DNA of 64,000 nt, from contig CAZNDB010000004.1 in NCBI GenBank assembly GCA_964571725.1, forward strand, positions 1 to 64,000, written 5' to 3'. The notes under the pieces were generated by a model, which was given only the letters and a program-made list of their open reading frames with translations, searched no databases and was not told where the DNA came from. Below are positions 51,604 through 59,565 of this stretch, one piece after another (the stretch's first letter is position 1; each line of letters starts with the position of its first letter). The stretch comes from UBA1369 sp964571725 (GTDB lineage: Bacteria > Patescibacteriota > Gracilibacteria > UBA1369). Both the position numbers and the translations under genes were made by a program.

Positions 51604-52330
51604 TTGGGGAGACCGGCTTGACCATTTTCTGGTCAGGGAAGGTTACTTTCAGAGCAGAGACCGTGCCAAGGAGGCTATAAAATCGGGGCAGGTGGAAGTG
51701 GAGGGCCGGATTATCCGGAAGCCGGCTTTTTCAGTGACTGCCGGGCAGACGGTAAAAATTCTGAAGTCCGATTTTTCCTATGTTGGCCGAGCCGCCCTAA
51801 AATTAAAGGCCGCGGTGGAAGATTTTCAGGTTCCGGTTAAAGACAGGGTTTGTCTGGATATCGGAGTGGCTACGGGCGGGTTTAGTGATTATCTGCTTCA
51901 GGCAGGCGCGCGGAGGGTTTATGGGGTGGACGTGGGGGAAGGCCAAATTGCCCCGAAAATTCTTGCCAATCCAAAGTTTATTTTTAGAAATAAAACCGAT
52001 GCCAGAACTTTGCGCACGACGGATTTCGAGGAGGCACTGGATTTGATCGTTATTGACGTGTCATTTGTTTCCATAACCAAATTTTGGGTGGTGCTGGCTG
52101 ATTTGATAGGACCGCAAACTGACATTATCGCTTTGATCAAGCCCCAATTTGAGTTGGGTAAGCGACATTTCAGTAATCTCAAAAATCAAAAAGCCGTTCA
52201 GGAGATTTTGGATGAAGTTAAATTGCGCGCAGGGGAAAACGGTCTGAAGGTGGTACAGGAAATACCTTCGCCGATACTGGGCAAGGAAGGAACACAGGAA
52301 TATCTCTGGCTGATCCGGAAATCTAGCTAA
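51581..52330 (+). CDS. tlyA: TlyA-family rRNA 2'-O-methyltransferase
   Basis: The family methylates 16S/23S rRNA 2'-OH groups (TlyA of Mycobacterium). The 249-residue protein has an N-terminal S4 RNA-binding domain (DRLDHFLVREGYFQSRDRAK, VEVEGRIIRKP) and an FtsJ-type SAM domain with CLDIGVATGGFSDYLLQAGA, YGVDVG, IVIDVSFVSI and ALIKPQFELGK. The two domains and spacing fit the family well; it is often called hemolysin A in old annotations. It overlaps the previous gene by 23 bases and its stop overlaps the convergent 101-residue gene by eight. Confidence 0.92.
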   Translation: MQQNKTNDWGDRLDHFLVREGYFQSRDRAKEAIKSGQVEVEGRIIRKPAFSVTAGQTVKILKSDFSYVGRAALKLKAAVEDFQVPVKDRVCLDIGVATGGFSDYLLQAGARRVYGVDVGEGQIAPKILANPKFIFRNKTDARTLRTTDFEEALDLIVIDVSFVSITKFWVVLADLIGPQTDIIALIKPQFELGKRHFSNLKNQKAVQEILDEVKLRAGENGLKVVQEIPSPILGKEGTQEYLWLIRKSS

Positions 52331-52628
52331 AGCTGTTGATGATGAAAAAATGATCTTCCCTGGCGCCGTTTACGTCCACCACATGGACGCGATAGGCGAT
52401 TTTGCCGTCGGGCAGGTATTTATAAAAAGCCACGTCGACCGCCTGTGTATCATCTCCCAGCCGGTCGAAGTTCAGGTGATTGTCACTGTCTTCGCGCTCC
52501 GCCCTTTCGATGGCGTCATAGGTTTTCTGATCTATTTCTTCGTAATAAGGACTGCTGGAGCGGTAATATACCCTGAGTTGTTTCCAGTAATCCTGAATGG
52601 TGTCTGATTGTATGTATTCTCCTGCCAT
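52323..52628 (-). CDS. 101-aa hypothetical protein
   Basis: A small cytosolic-type protein; not recognised. It contains SSSPYYEEIDQKTYDAIERA and a beta-rich end (VDVAFYKYLPDGKIAYRVHVVDVNG, DHFFIINSFS). A good promoter at 52650-52678 sits just upstream, supporting that it is real. It converges on tlyA with stops overlapping by eight bases. Confidence 0.65.
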   Translation of the reverse strand: MAGEYIQSDTIQDYWKQLRVYYRSSSPYYEEIDQKTYDAIERAEREDSDNHLNFDRLGDDTQAVDVAFYKYLPDGKIAYRVHVVDVNGAREDHFFIINSFS

Positions 52629-52649
52629 AAAATTTATTTAACCCGGTCA

Positions 52650-52678
52650 AATATACACTGACTCTTATCTGATGACAA
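52650..52678 (-). promoter_or_regulatory. Promoter of the 101-aa gene, overlapping a divergent one
   Basis: Minus strand: TTGTCA (52673-52678), 17-base spacer, TATATT (52650-52655). On the plus strand, ATGACA (52672-52677), 17 bases, TAGTTT (52695-52700) could drive the RDD gene, so the two -35 boxes overlap. Confidence 0.6.
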
Positions 52679-52730
52679 TTCTGGTTAATTTTGCTAGTTT
52701 ATGGTTCGAGTAAATAATTAATTTTTTTAT

Positions 52731-53192
52731 ATGAGCGAAGGAATAAGAATCAGTACCAATAATTTCAGATATGCTGCCTGGTATCTGCGTTTAGCCGCTT
52801 TACTGATAGATAAGCTGATCGTTTTTTTGCTGGTATTGTTGTTGGTTCCCGGGTCTTTTAAGGTTGTGTCGTTGATTATGGGCTACAATCTGATTGATGC
52901 TTTTTATTTTATGGGTTCGTTTGACGGGATGTGGTTTGTGCTGTTCCCTGTGGTTTATTTTATTCTGATGTGGGGATATTTTTCCCGAACCCTGGGCATG
53001 ATGGTTTTAAAAACCAGGATAGCCGATTATAACGGCAAGAAAATCGGTTGGATCAAAGCTATATTGAGAGTCTTCGGGTTTTATCTGTCGTTAATTTTGC
53101 TTGGATTGGGCTTTTTGCCGATTCTTTTTGATAAAAAGAAACAGGGCTTGCATGACAAACTGACCAAAACCATGGTTATCCTGAAAAGATAG
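52731..53192 (+). CDS. RDD-family membrane protein
   Basis: A 153-residue protein with the RDD pattern: an Arg near the start of the first helix (YAAWYLRLAALLIDKLIVFLL), the central membrane helices and RTLGMMVLKTRIADYNGKKIGWIKAILRV. Three to four membrane segments are predicted. RDD proteins are small membrane proteins of mostly unknown function; some are linked to ion transport. It is followed after 80 bases by a gene for an anchored secreted protein. Confidence 0.85.
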   Translation: MSEGIRISTNNFRYAAWYLRLAALLIDKLIVFLLVLLLVPGSFKVVSLIMGYNLIDAFYFMGSFDGMWFVLFPVVYFILMWGYFSRTLGMMVLKTRIADYNGKKIGWIKAILRVFGFYLSLILLGLGFLPILFDKKKQGLHDKLTKTMVILKR

Positions 53193-53220
53193 GGTAAAAG
53201 TAATTGGAAATCAGACTTAT

Positions 53221-53245
53221 AGCCCTTTTATAGGGGGCTGTTTTG
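53221..53245 (+). terminator. Weak candidate terminator after the RDD gene
   Basis: AGCCC (53221-53225) and GGGCT (53235-53239) form a short stem with a nine-base loop, followed by GTTTTG. A candidate -10 box TATGAT (53249-53254) for the next gene comes directly after. Confidence 0.35.
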
Positions 53246-53272
53246 TGTTATGATATTAAGAATAAATAACTA

Positions 53273-53791
53273 ATGAATATGTTTAAAAAAGATAAAATTG
53301 CTTTGGTCATGGTTCCGGCGGTGATGGTTGCTTTGGGACTTTTTCTGGTTACTTCCGGTGGTGAAGCCCAAAAGGCTTTGTCGGCCTTTGTTTTGCATAT
53401 GTCCTTTTTGTCAGATGGAAATGATGGCACTAATGCACCGGACTATCGTTTTATTACCAATCATAAAGACGTTTCAATACAGGCTCAAAAAAAGAGCATT
53501 GTGCTACCCGAGGCTTTACAGCTGGCCACCGAAAACCGTTGCAGCTATTTGATCGATAAACTGGATGAGGCGAAAATGGTTGAGAAGTTTGACGCGGCTT
53601 ATCTGATTGTTTGTTTTGACAAATATCCGTCGCTCTTTACGACCTTTTTTGAAGATTTGCATCCGAAGGCTAAGGTTGATGTTGTTACAACGACAGAAGT
53701 TAAACCAATGCCAGTGACTGAATCAGAGCAGCAAACAGAGACTGAGACGACTCCTGCTCCCGATACTACAGAGGAAGAAACCGCTCTCTAG
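53273..53791 (+). CDS. Small anchored or secreted protein, unknown
   Basis: A 172-residue protein with an N-terminal hydrophobic helix (~8-28, IALVMVPAVMVALGLFLVTS), an outside domain with two cysteines (NRCSYLID, LIVCFD) and a Thr/Glu/Pro-rich tail (ETTPAPDTTEEETAL). Not recognised. Two ATGs (53273, 53279) are possible. The last 69 bases overlap the end of the convergent KamA gene on the other strand; whichever end is real, both tails are low-complexity or atypical. The anchored N-terminus and disordered tail resemble other surface proteins in this window. Confidence 0.65.
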   Translation: MNMFKKDKIALVMVPAVMVALGLFLVTSGGEAQKALSAFVLHMSFLSDGNDGTNAPDYRFITNHKDVSIQAQKKSIVLPEALQLATENRCSYLIDKLDEAKMVEKFDAAYLIVCFDKYPSLFTTFFEDLHPKAKVDVVTTTEVKPMPVTESEQQTETETTPAPDTTEEETAL

Positions 53792-54832
53792 AGTACTGAT
53801 CAATCCTTTTTCATCCAGCCTGCATAGGCCGGGTGGTAATTGGAAATCCGGATTTACTGAACGAAAGGTTGACAGATGGTAGGGAGTTTTAATCCAGACG
53901 GAATCCCCATCTTGCTCTTCCATGTATCCGTCCACCCCGATTTCCACCTTGCCGATAGAAGTGGAAACGATATAAGCAGGATTAAGACGTCCTGCAGCTT
54001 GTTCACGAAGATACTTTTTGATTTCCAGGCCTTTTTCAATAGTTGTGCGGAAATGAGAAATGCCCTTAACCGGTTCACAATGGAACAGGTAATAAATTTC
54101 CACGCCCAGCAATCTGAGTTGCCGGAAAAGAATTAAAAGTGTCTGCGGATCCTCATTAATTGATTTCAGAAGCACGGTTTGATTGTAGAGACGAATGGAG
54201 GAATGGGTAAGTCTGGTGATAGCCTTTATGGACTCCGGAGTCAGTTCGTCCGGATGGTTGAAATGAGTGGCGATTTCAATGGGCCGTGATTTTTCAAGAT
54301 CATGATATTTGAGCAACATTTTAACCAGTGCCCCGGTGATTCTGCCGGGATCATACATAATCGAACGGGTTCCGATGCGGATATCCTGGATATGGGGGAT
54401 TTTACGCAGTCCGATCAGCAGATATTCCAGACGTTTCAAGTCCATCAACGGGTCGCCGCCGGTGATCAGGACACTTTTAAGCCTTTGGTCGGATTGGACA
54501 TAATCAATCGCCCGGTCGAGTTGGGAAAAGCTCATGGCGACCGGATTTTGTTTGTCGTAATACTTCCGGAAGCAGAAGCGGCAGTAAGCCGGGCATTGAT
54601 TGAACGGCATAATAATGCAGCGGTCCAGATACATTCTCTCTACTCCGGGGATGCCGGTTGTTAAAACTCCTGTCCAGGGTTTTAGGGCTCCCCGGGCATC
54701 AAGTTCCCTGACATCAGGCAAAAACTGCCTGGCCAGGGCGGGGGATTTGCGGCAAAGGTTTTCCAAATAGCCGGTCAATCGTGCAGGCATCTGACTGGTT
54801 ACTTTATTCAGAGTATGATCTTGGGTTTTCAT
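53723..54832 (-). CDS. KamA-family radical SAM aminomutase-like protein
   Basis: A radical SAM enzyme of the lysine 2,3-aminomutase/EpmB type. The 4Fe-4S ligands are CPAYCRFC (C80, C84, C87), followed by LITGGDPLMD. The probable PLP lysine is K295 in STSIGKVEIG, in the position of the GGGGK motif of the family. It could make beta-lysine, as for EF-P modification, or act on another amino acid; no efp, epmA or lysine gene is adjacent, so the substrate is open. The 369-residue length is close to EpmB (342) rather than long KamA (416). The last ~20 residues (FFLCSIGSRSRLSLCLLL) are atypical and lie within the 69-base overlap with the convergent gene. It follows tRNA-Arg. Confidence 0.85.
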   Translation of the reverse strand: MKTQDHTLNKVTSQMPARLTGYLENLCRKSPALARQFLPDVRELDARGALKPWTGVLTTGIPGVERMYLDRCIIMPFNQCPAYCRFCFRKYYDKQNPVAMSFSQLDRAIDYVQSDQRLKSVLITGGDPLMDLKRLEYLLIGLRKIPHIQDIRIGTRSIMYDPGRITGALVKMLLKYHDLEKSRPIEIATHFNHPDELTPESIKAITRLTHSSIRLYNQTVLLKSINEDPQTLLILFRQLRLLGVEIYYLFHCEPVKGISHFRTTIEKGLEIKKYLREQAAGRLNPAYIVSTSIGKVEIGVDGYMEEQDGDSVWIKTPYHLSTFRSVNPDFQLPPGLCRLDEKGLISTLESGFFLCSIGSRSRLSLCLLL

Positions 54833-54870
54833 GGGTGTCAGGACTGGCCGATTTGCCGGGGGAATTTTTA

Positions 54871-54947
54871 TGGTGCGCCAGGAGGGAATCGAACCCCCGA
54901 CCCTCGGTTCCGAAGACCGATGCTCTAATCCGCTGAGCTACTGGCGC
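54871..54947 (-). tRNA. tRNA-Arg (anticodon UCG), CCA encoded
   Basis: A complete 77-base cloverleaf on the minus strand. Acceptor GCGCCAG pairs with CTGGCGC (7 bp), D-stem GCTC/GAGC, anticodon stem TCGGT/ACCGA with loop CTTCGGA giving anticodon TCG, T-stem GGGGG/CCCTC with loop TTCGATT, discriminator A, and an encoded CCA (54871-54873). A20 in the D-loop and C35 are arginine identity elements. The UCG anticodon reads CGA and, by wobble, CGG. Confidence 0.96.
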
Positions 54948-54963
54948 GTTTTCAGGCAGGTGA

Positions 54964-54992
54964 ATAGTAGAGCAAAACCTGAATATTGTCAT
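54964..54992 (-). promoter_or_regulatory. Promoter of tRNA-Arg
   Basis: Minus strand: ATGACA (54987-54992), 17-base spacer, TACTAT (54964-54969), with the mature tRNA end 16 bases downstream. It lies between the secDF terminator and the tRNA. Confidence 0.6.
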
Positions 54993-55004
54993 CAGGAAAT
55001 TTAA

Positions 55005-55030
55005 AAAGGCCGGGCGTTAGCCCGGCCTTT
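55005..55030. terminator. Rho-independent terminator of the secDF gene
   Basis: An 11-bp stem AAAGGCCGGGC / GCCCGGCCTTT with a GTTA loop; the minus strand then runs into a T-tract. It lies 28 bases after the secDF stop and separates that message from the tRNA transcript. Confidence 0.88.
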
Positions 55031-55058
55031 AAGATGTGCGGATATTACGAACAAATTA

Positions 55059-58000
55059 TTATTTCTTCTGATGAACCTTGTTGTACCAGTCAACCAGTAT
55101 GGGGGAGGCGACAAAGATGGAAGAATAGGTACCGACGATTACACCGATCAGCAGGGCCAGACAAAAACCTCTGACTGATTCAGATCCGAACAATACCAGC
55201 GCGAACAGTGTTAAGGCTGCGGTGATTGAGGTGTTGACGGAACGGGCGAAGGTCTCGTTTACGGCTTCATTTGATATCTCCGCGAATGTTTTGTCTTTGG
55301 CGGGAGATTTAAGTTTTTCACGCAGTCTGTCCAGTACCACGATCGTATCGTGTATGGAGAAACCCATAATGGTTAGAATGGCCGTAATGAAAAGGGCATC
55401 TATTTCCAGTCCCATCACTACGCCCAGAATAACATAGATACCAATCAGGACGACTACGTCATGCATTAGGGCGATGATGGCCGAAATGCCGAATTTCCAT
55501 TTGCCGACTGAAGAGGGGACTCTGCGGAAGGCAAAGGCGATGTAACAGACGATTACCAGGGAAGCGAGCAGAACTGCCAGGAGAGCTTTATTGCGAAGAC
55601 TTTCTCCGATAGTGGGTCCGACCGACTGGAATCTCTTTTCTTCCACGTTTCCAAACTTGGCTTTCAATTCCTGGAGGATCTGATCGTGGTCTTCGGCGGA
55701 AATATCCTTGGATTTCACGGAAAGCAGATCGCCCAGAGTAACTACGTGGATGGTTCCCAGATCAAGTTTGCCCTGGAGGGATTTAACTTCCTGGGCAGGT
55801 GCAGACTCAGTACTTACGGTGTTAGTGGTAGTTCCGGCCGTGGTGGTTGAAGCTGTGTCGGTAGTGGAAGGAGTGGAGAGCGTCATGGTGCCGCCGGCGG
55901 GGACGGAGGTTCGGTCCTGATTAATTTTATCCTGAATTTCAACCAGGGCGACTTTCAATTCATCCGGGGTAACTGCTTTCTCGAATTTGATTTCCATCAG
56001 ACTGCCACCGGTGAAATCCAGACTGGGTTTAAGGCCGACTGTAAATAGTGAAACAATGGATAAAATGATGGCCAGTACGGAGATGGTATAGAAGACTTTT
56101 CTCTTCGGAACAATCGGCATTAGTCTGGTGTGCAGCGTTTTTGGTTTGCCGAAGAAGTTTTTGCTTTGTCCCAGATTGGTTTTGAGGACTGCCGATAACA
56201 GAACTCTGGTAATGGAGATGGCGCTGAACATGGAGACCAGAATACCCGCGGCCAGGTTGAAGGCAAACCCCTGAATAATGGAGCTGCCGAAATAGAACAA
56301 AATGGCACAGGTGATCAGTGATGAGAAATTGGAGTCCTTGATTGAGCTCCAGGCGCGGTCAAAACCAACTGTTACGGCTGATTCGATCGGGCGTCCGTCG
56401 CGCAGTTCTTCTTTCACTCTTTCAAAAATCAGGATGTTGGCATCGACGGCCATACCAATGGATAGGATAACACCGGCAATACCGGCCAGGGTTAGAACAA
56501 CTCCGGTGGATAGCAGGAAGGAGAGGAAAAAGAGTACAAAACAGGACAGAATCAGGGCTATCAGTTTTTCAGGTCCGGATTCTTTACCGTTAAGTATTTT
56601 GTAGATCAGGTAACCAAAGACCAGAATGGCTATGGCTAAGGCAAAAGGAAGCGGCAGGGCAGCTTTGATCAGGAAAACCAGAAGTGTGGTGTAGAAGAAG
56701 AGCGCCACGGTTGCCAGTACGCCGGCCCAGCGATAAAGGGCGATCATAAACAGGGCGATCATCAGCAGTCCGATCAGGCCGGCTTGCAGACTCTTGTTTA
56801 AGGCGTCCTGTCCCAGTGAGGCACCGATATTATTTTGTCCAACCAGTATAATCGGGGCGGGGATGGCTCCTGTGTTGAGGTCGCGGGCCAGTTCCTCTGC
56901 CTCTTTCACGGTGAATCTGCCGGAGATGATGGCGTTTCCGCCGGCGATTTTTTCGTTAACGTTCGGTGCGGAAATCATGTTCCCCCCGACAAAAATAGCG
57001 ATCGGTTTATTGACGTTTCTGCCGGTCAGATCCTCGAACATTTTTGCTCCTTCCGGAGTAAAGGTAATTACAACGTGGGGTTGATATAATTGGTCAAAAT
57101 CAATATCGGCTCTCTGGAAATACTGGCCGTTCAGACCGGTTTCCATCCACATGTCGTCGGAGCTGTTGTAGAAAATTCTGGAAATCTTGTACTGATCTTC
57201 TTTCACGGTTGTGCTAACCGGGTCCTTGATTTCGACTGCTTTGATAATGTGAAAACCAAAAGGGGATTTGGTTACTGCGCTAATGTCTCCCGCTTTGGCC
57301 AGTGCCACGCTGGCAGCTACGTATTCCTGGGCGTAATTGGATTTTTCGAATACGTAATCGTCGATTAAACCTCCCTGATCTTTGTTGCTGGCATCGTCGG
57401 AATATTCCTTGGCCAGGTTATCGAAGCTGAATTCAGGTTTGTTTTGTTGCAATTTAGCCAGTACTTCTTCAGCTCTTGTTTTTGCTTCTTCTTCGGTTCT
57501 GGTAATTTCGGCTTTGGCGGAGGATGCACCCTTATAGGCTATCAGAATGTGAGCTGTTTTAACTTTTTTGGGTTCGTTCAGAGGGCGGTCAACGTTTTGT
57601 TTTTCCAAAAGTTTTACGATGCTGTAACCACTCATCTGAACCAGGCTGCCCTGCGGATCCAGAGCGTATTCACCGGTGGTTTCAACCAGTTTGTCGGAAA
57701 TTTGTCCCGCTTGTAGTTTTGCCACTTCGTCGGCAACGCCGGAAGCCAGCTGATCTTTGAACTGCCATTCGCTGCTCTCATTGTAGGTGACTTTGCCGGG
57801 ATTGGATTGCGCTTCACCTTCGCCGAAAATCTTGAAATCCTGATCTTTGACTGCTTTTAAGGCGGCCTCAGCCTGTTCTTTTACTTTGGCGGCATAACTT
57901 GGATCGGGAGTTTCACGTCTTTCCTTGAATTCCAGCTGAATGGTTTTACCTACCGTTTCTTTGGCTTTATCAAGGTCTTTGATACCTGCCAGTTCTACGA

Positions 58001-58322
58001 TGATGTGGTTTTCTTCACCCACCTGTGAGGCATAAATATTAGGCTCGGCAACGCCCAAACCGTTTACTCTTTTCTGAATGACGTTGATGATGCCGTCGAC
58101 AATGCTGGTACGGTCTTTTTCGGGTACGTTACGCAGGTCGACTTTGTAGTCCAGCTGGGATCCCCCCTGAAGATCAAGTCCCAGGTTAACCTTTTGGGCA
58201 TAGAATTCCTGGGGCAGAAACGGGAATATTTGTTTCTGAATTTCCCCGGTCAGATCGAAGAATCCAAGGAGCACTGCTGCCAATATAATCACAACTGACT
58301 GCAGAAAACGGTTATGTCTCAT
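55059..58322 (-). CDS. secDF: SecD-parvulin-SecF fusion, protein export subunit with built-in prolyl isomerase
   Basis: SecDF uses the proton gradient to pull translocating proteins outwards. One chain of 1087 residues holds both halves. SecD: first helix (~8-22), NLGLDLQGGSQLDYKVDL (~46-63), and the core from ~420 (GAIPAPIILVGQNNIG, GMAVDANILIFERVKEEL). SecF starts near 720 (DFTGGSLMEIKF) and ends after DTIVVLDRLREKL. Between the two SecD P1 sub-domains sits an inserted PPIC-type parvulin domain (~252-366: KTAHILIAYKG, SDDASNKDQGGLIDD, SPFGFHIIKAVE). A preceding stretch (~140-240) looks like a decayed second parvulin, with VAKLQAGQISDKLVE and GYSIVKLLEK but no AHIL strand or GG motif. A Thr/Ser-rich linker lies in the SecF outside domain. 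The insert would catch prolyl bonds as proteins leave the channel. It ends at the terminator at 55005-55030. Confidence 0.93.
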   Translation of the reverse strand: MRHNRFLQSVVIILAAVLLGFFDLTGEIQKQIFPFLPQEFYAQKVNLGLDLQGGSQLDYKVDLRNVPEKDRTSIVDGIINVIQKRVNGLGVAEPNIYASQVGEENHIIVELAGIKDLDKAKETVGKTIQLEFKERRETPDPSYAAKVKEQAEAALKAVKDQDFKIFGEGEAQSNPGKVTYNESSEWQFKDQLASGVADEVAKLQAGQISDKLVETTGEYALDPQGSLVQMSGYSIVKLLEKQNVDRPLNEPKKVKTAHILIAYKGASSAKAEITRTEEEAKTRAEEVLAKLQQNKPEFSFDNLAKEYSDDASNKDQGGLIDDYVFEKSNYAQEYVAASVALAKAGDISAVTKSPFGFHIIKAVEIKDPVSTTVKEDQYKISRIFYNSSDDMWMETGLNGQYFQRADIDFDQLYQPHVVITFTPEGAKMFEDLTGRNVNKPIAIFVGGNMISAPNVNEKIAGGNAIISGRFTVKEAEELARDLNTGAIPAPIILVGQNNIGASLGQDALNKSLQAGLIGLLMIALFMIALYRWAGVLATVALFFYTTLLVFLIKAALPLPFALAIAILVFGYLIYKILNGKESGPEKLIALILSCFVLFFLSFLLSTGVVLTLAGIAGVILSIGMAVDANILIFERVKEELRDGRPIESAVTVGFDRAWSSIKDSNFSSLITCAILFYFGSSIIQGFAFNLAAGILVSMFSAISITRVLLSAVLKTNLGQSKNFFGKPKTLHTRLMPIVPKRKVFYTISVLAIILSIVSLFTVGLKPSLDFTGGSLMEIKFEKAVTPDELKVALVEIQDKINQDRTSVPAGGTMTLSTPSTTDTASTTTAGTTTNTVSTESAPAQEVKSLQGKLDLGTIHVVTLGDLLSVKSKDISAEDHDQILQELKAKFGNVEEKRFQSVGPTIGESLRNKALLAVLLASLVIVCYIAFAFRRVPSSVGKWKFGISAIIALMHDVVVLIGIYVILGVVMGLEIDALFITAILTIMGFSIHDTIVVLDRLREKLKSPAKDKTFAEISNEAVNETFARSVNTSITAALTLFALVLFGSESVRGFCLALLIGVIVGTYSSIFVASPILVDWYNKVHQKK

Positions 58323-58358
58323 AAAAAGAAAGTTAGGGGTGAAGTTAATTACTTTTAA

Positions 58359-58430
58359 GATAGTATAGCCAACTTATTTAAAAGCTTTCTATGCGTTCGA
58401 TAGTATAGGTAGGAGTCGGAAATTTGTCAT
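58359..58430 (-). promoter_or_regulatory. Candidate tandem promoters of secDF
   Basis: A 10-base direct repeat GATAGTATAG (58359-58368 and 58399-58408) contains the complement of a TATACT -10 box twice. The distal one has an ATGACA -35 box at 58425-58430 and 17-base spacing; the proximal one has no clear -35. Both would read into secDF. Confidence 0.5.
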
Positions 58431-58477
58431 TAGAAAATCAAATATTCCCTTGCAAATTGGCTTCAGTCGTATGGAAA

Positions 58478-59560
58478 TTATAGTAGTTCCGGAAAATCGC
58501 TTTTCAGTTTTTCCACGACCAGTTTGATTTGATGGCTTTTGTCCTTGCTGCAAACCAGCAGTGCGTCAGGGGTATCCACGATGATCAAATCGTCCAGTCC
58601 GATTGTGGCAATGACTTTTTTATGGTCGGCGTAAATCAGTGAATTATTGGTGTCCAGGGCAATAACATTGCCTTTGGTAATGTTACCGTGATTGGTTTCA
58701 TCGTCATGCAACTCACTCCAGATCGATTCCCAGGTGCCAATGTCATTCCAGCCCAGGTCAGCAGGGATGATGCGAACTTCTTTGGGATTAACCTTTTCCA
58801 TGATCGCGTAGTCGAAAGAGATTTTCTGGCAGAGCGGATAGAGGTCAATCAGGTTCTTTTGAAAAGTCTTTTTACCGATACTCTGTTCGATTTTTTGCAA
58901 TATGGAGTAGGTTTCGGGCTGATATTGTCTGTATTTTTTTAGAATGGTTGATACTTTCCAGACAAACAGGCCGGTATTCCAGAGATAGCTTTGGGATTTC
59001 AGAAACTTTTTTGCCGTGGGAAGATCGGGTTTTTCCACAAACCGTTCAAACTCGTGTATGGCCACTCCTTGAACCGCTTTAATTTGTTTGCCGATTTTAA
59101 CGTAACCCAGATTAACATTGGGATATTGGGCCTTCACCTCGATGATATTAATGGTGTTTTCTTTTCTGGCCAGATCTTCGGCAATTTTTAATTTCAAGCG
59201 CAGTTCTTTGACGTCCTGGATCAGGTGATCAGCGTAAATAATGGCCATGACTTCATCGGGATTTTCACGGGCCAGGGTTTCGGCGATCAGACCTATGCAG
59301 GGGGCCGTGTCGCGCAGAGACGGCTCAATAATAATGTTTTCCCGGGGCAACAGACCGGCTGTCTGTTCTACCACCAGATCCTGATATTCACTGTTGGTGG
59401 CAATATAAATGTCTTTCGGTTTTTGGAACGACAACCTTTTTACGGTTTGCTGCAGCATGCTTCTTTCTCCGACCAGATTCTGGAATTGTTTGGGTTTCTT
59501 TTGTCTGCTCATCGGCCAGAGTCTGGTGCCGGTCCCGCCGGCCAGGATAACTGTTTTCAT
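58478..59560 (-). CDS. manC: Mannose-1-phosphate guanylyltransferase
   Basis: Makes GDP-mannose from mannose-1-phosphate and GTP. The 360-residue protein starts with the signature AGGTGTRLWPMSRQKKPKQF and has further family segments (IYADHLI, RFVEKPDL, LWNTGLFVWK, DYAIMEK, DLGWNDIGTW). It lacks the C-terminal isomerase domain of the bifunctional type, so mannose-6-phosphate isomerase, if present, is elsewhere. GDP-mannose feeds glycan synthesis. It sits 5 bases after the prepilin peptidase gene. Confidence 0.94.
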   Translation of the reverse strand: MKTVILAGGTGTRLWPMSRQKKPKQFQNLVGERSMLQQTVKRLSFQKPKDIYIATNSEYQDLVVEQTAGLLPRENIIIEPSLRDTAPCIGLIAETLARENPDEVMAIIYADHLIQDVKELRLKLKIAEDLARKENTINIIEVKAQYPNVNLGYVKIGKQIKAVQGVAIHEFERFVEKPDLPTAKKFLKSQSYLWNTGLFVWKVSTILKKYRQYQPETYSILQKIEQSIGKKTFQKNLIDLYPLCQKISFDYAIMEKVNPKEVRIIPADLGWNDIGTWESIWSELHDDETNHGNITKGNVIALDTNNSLIYADHKKVIATIGLDDLIIVDTPDALLVCSKDKSHQIKLVVEKLKSDFPELL

Positions 59561-59565
59561 ATCGG

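Noticed and set aside
54804..54992. ORF across the tRNA-Arg gene
   Set aside because: It reads through the tRNA, whose cloverleaf is complete and which has its own promoter.
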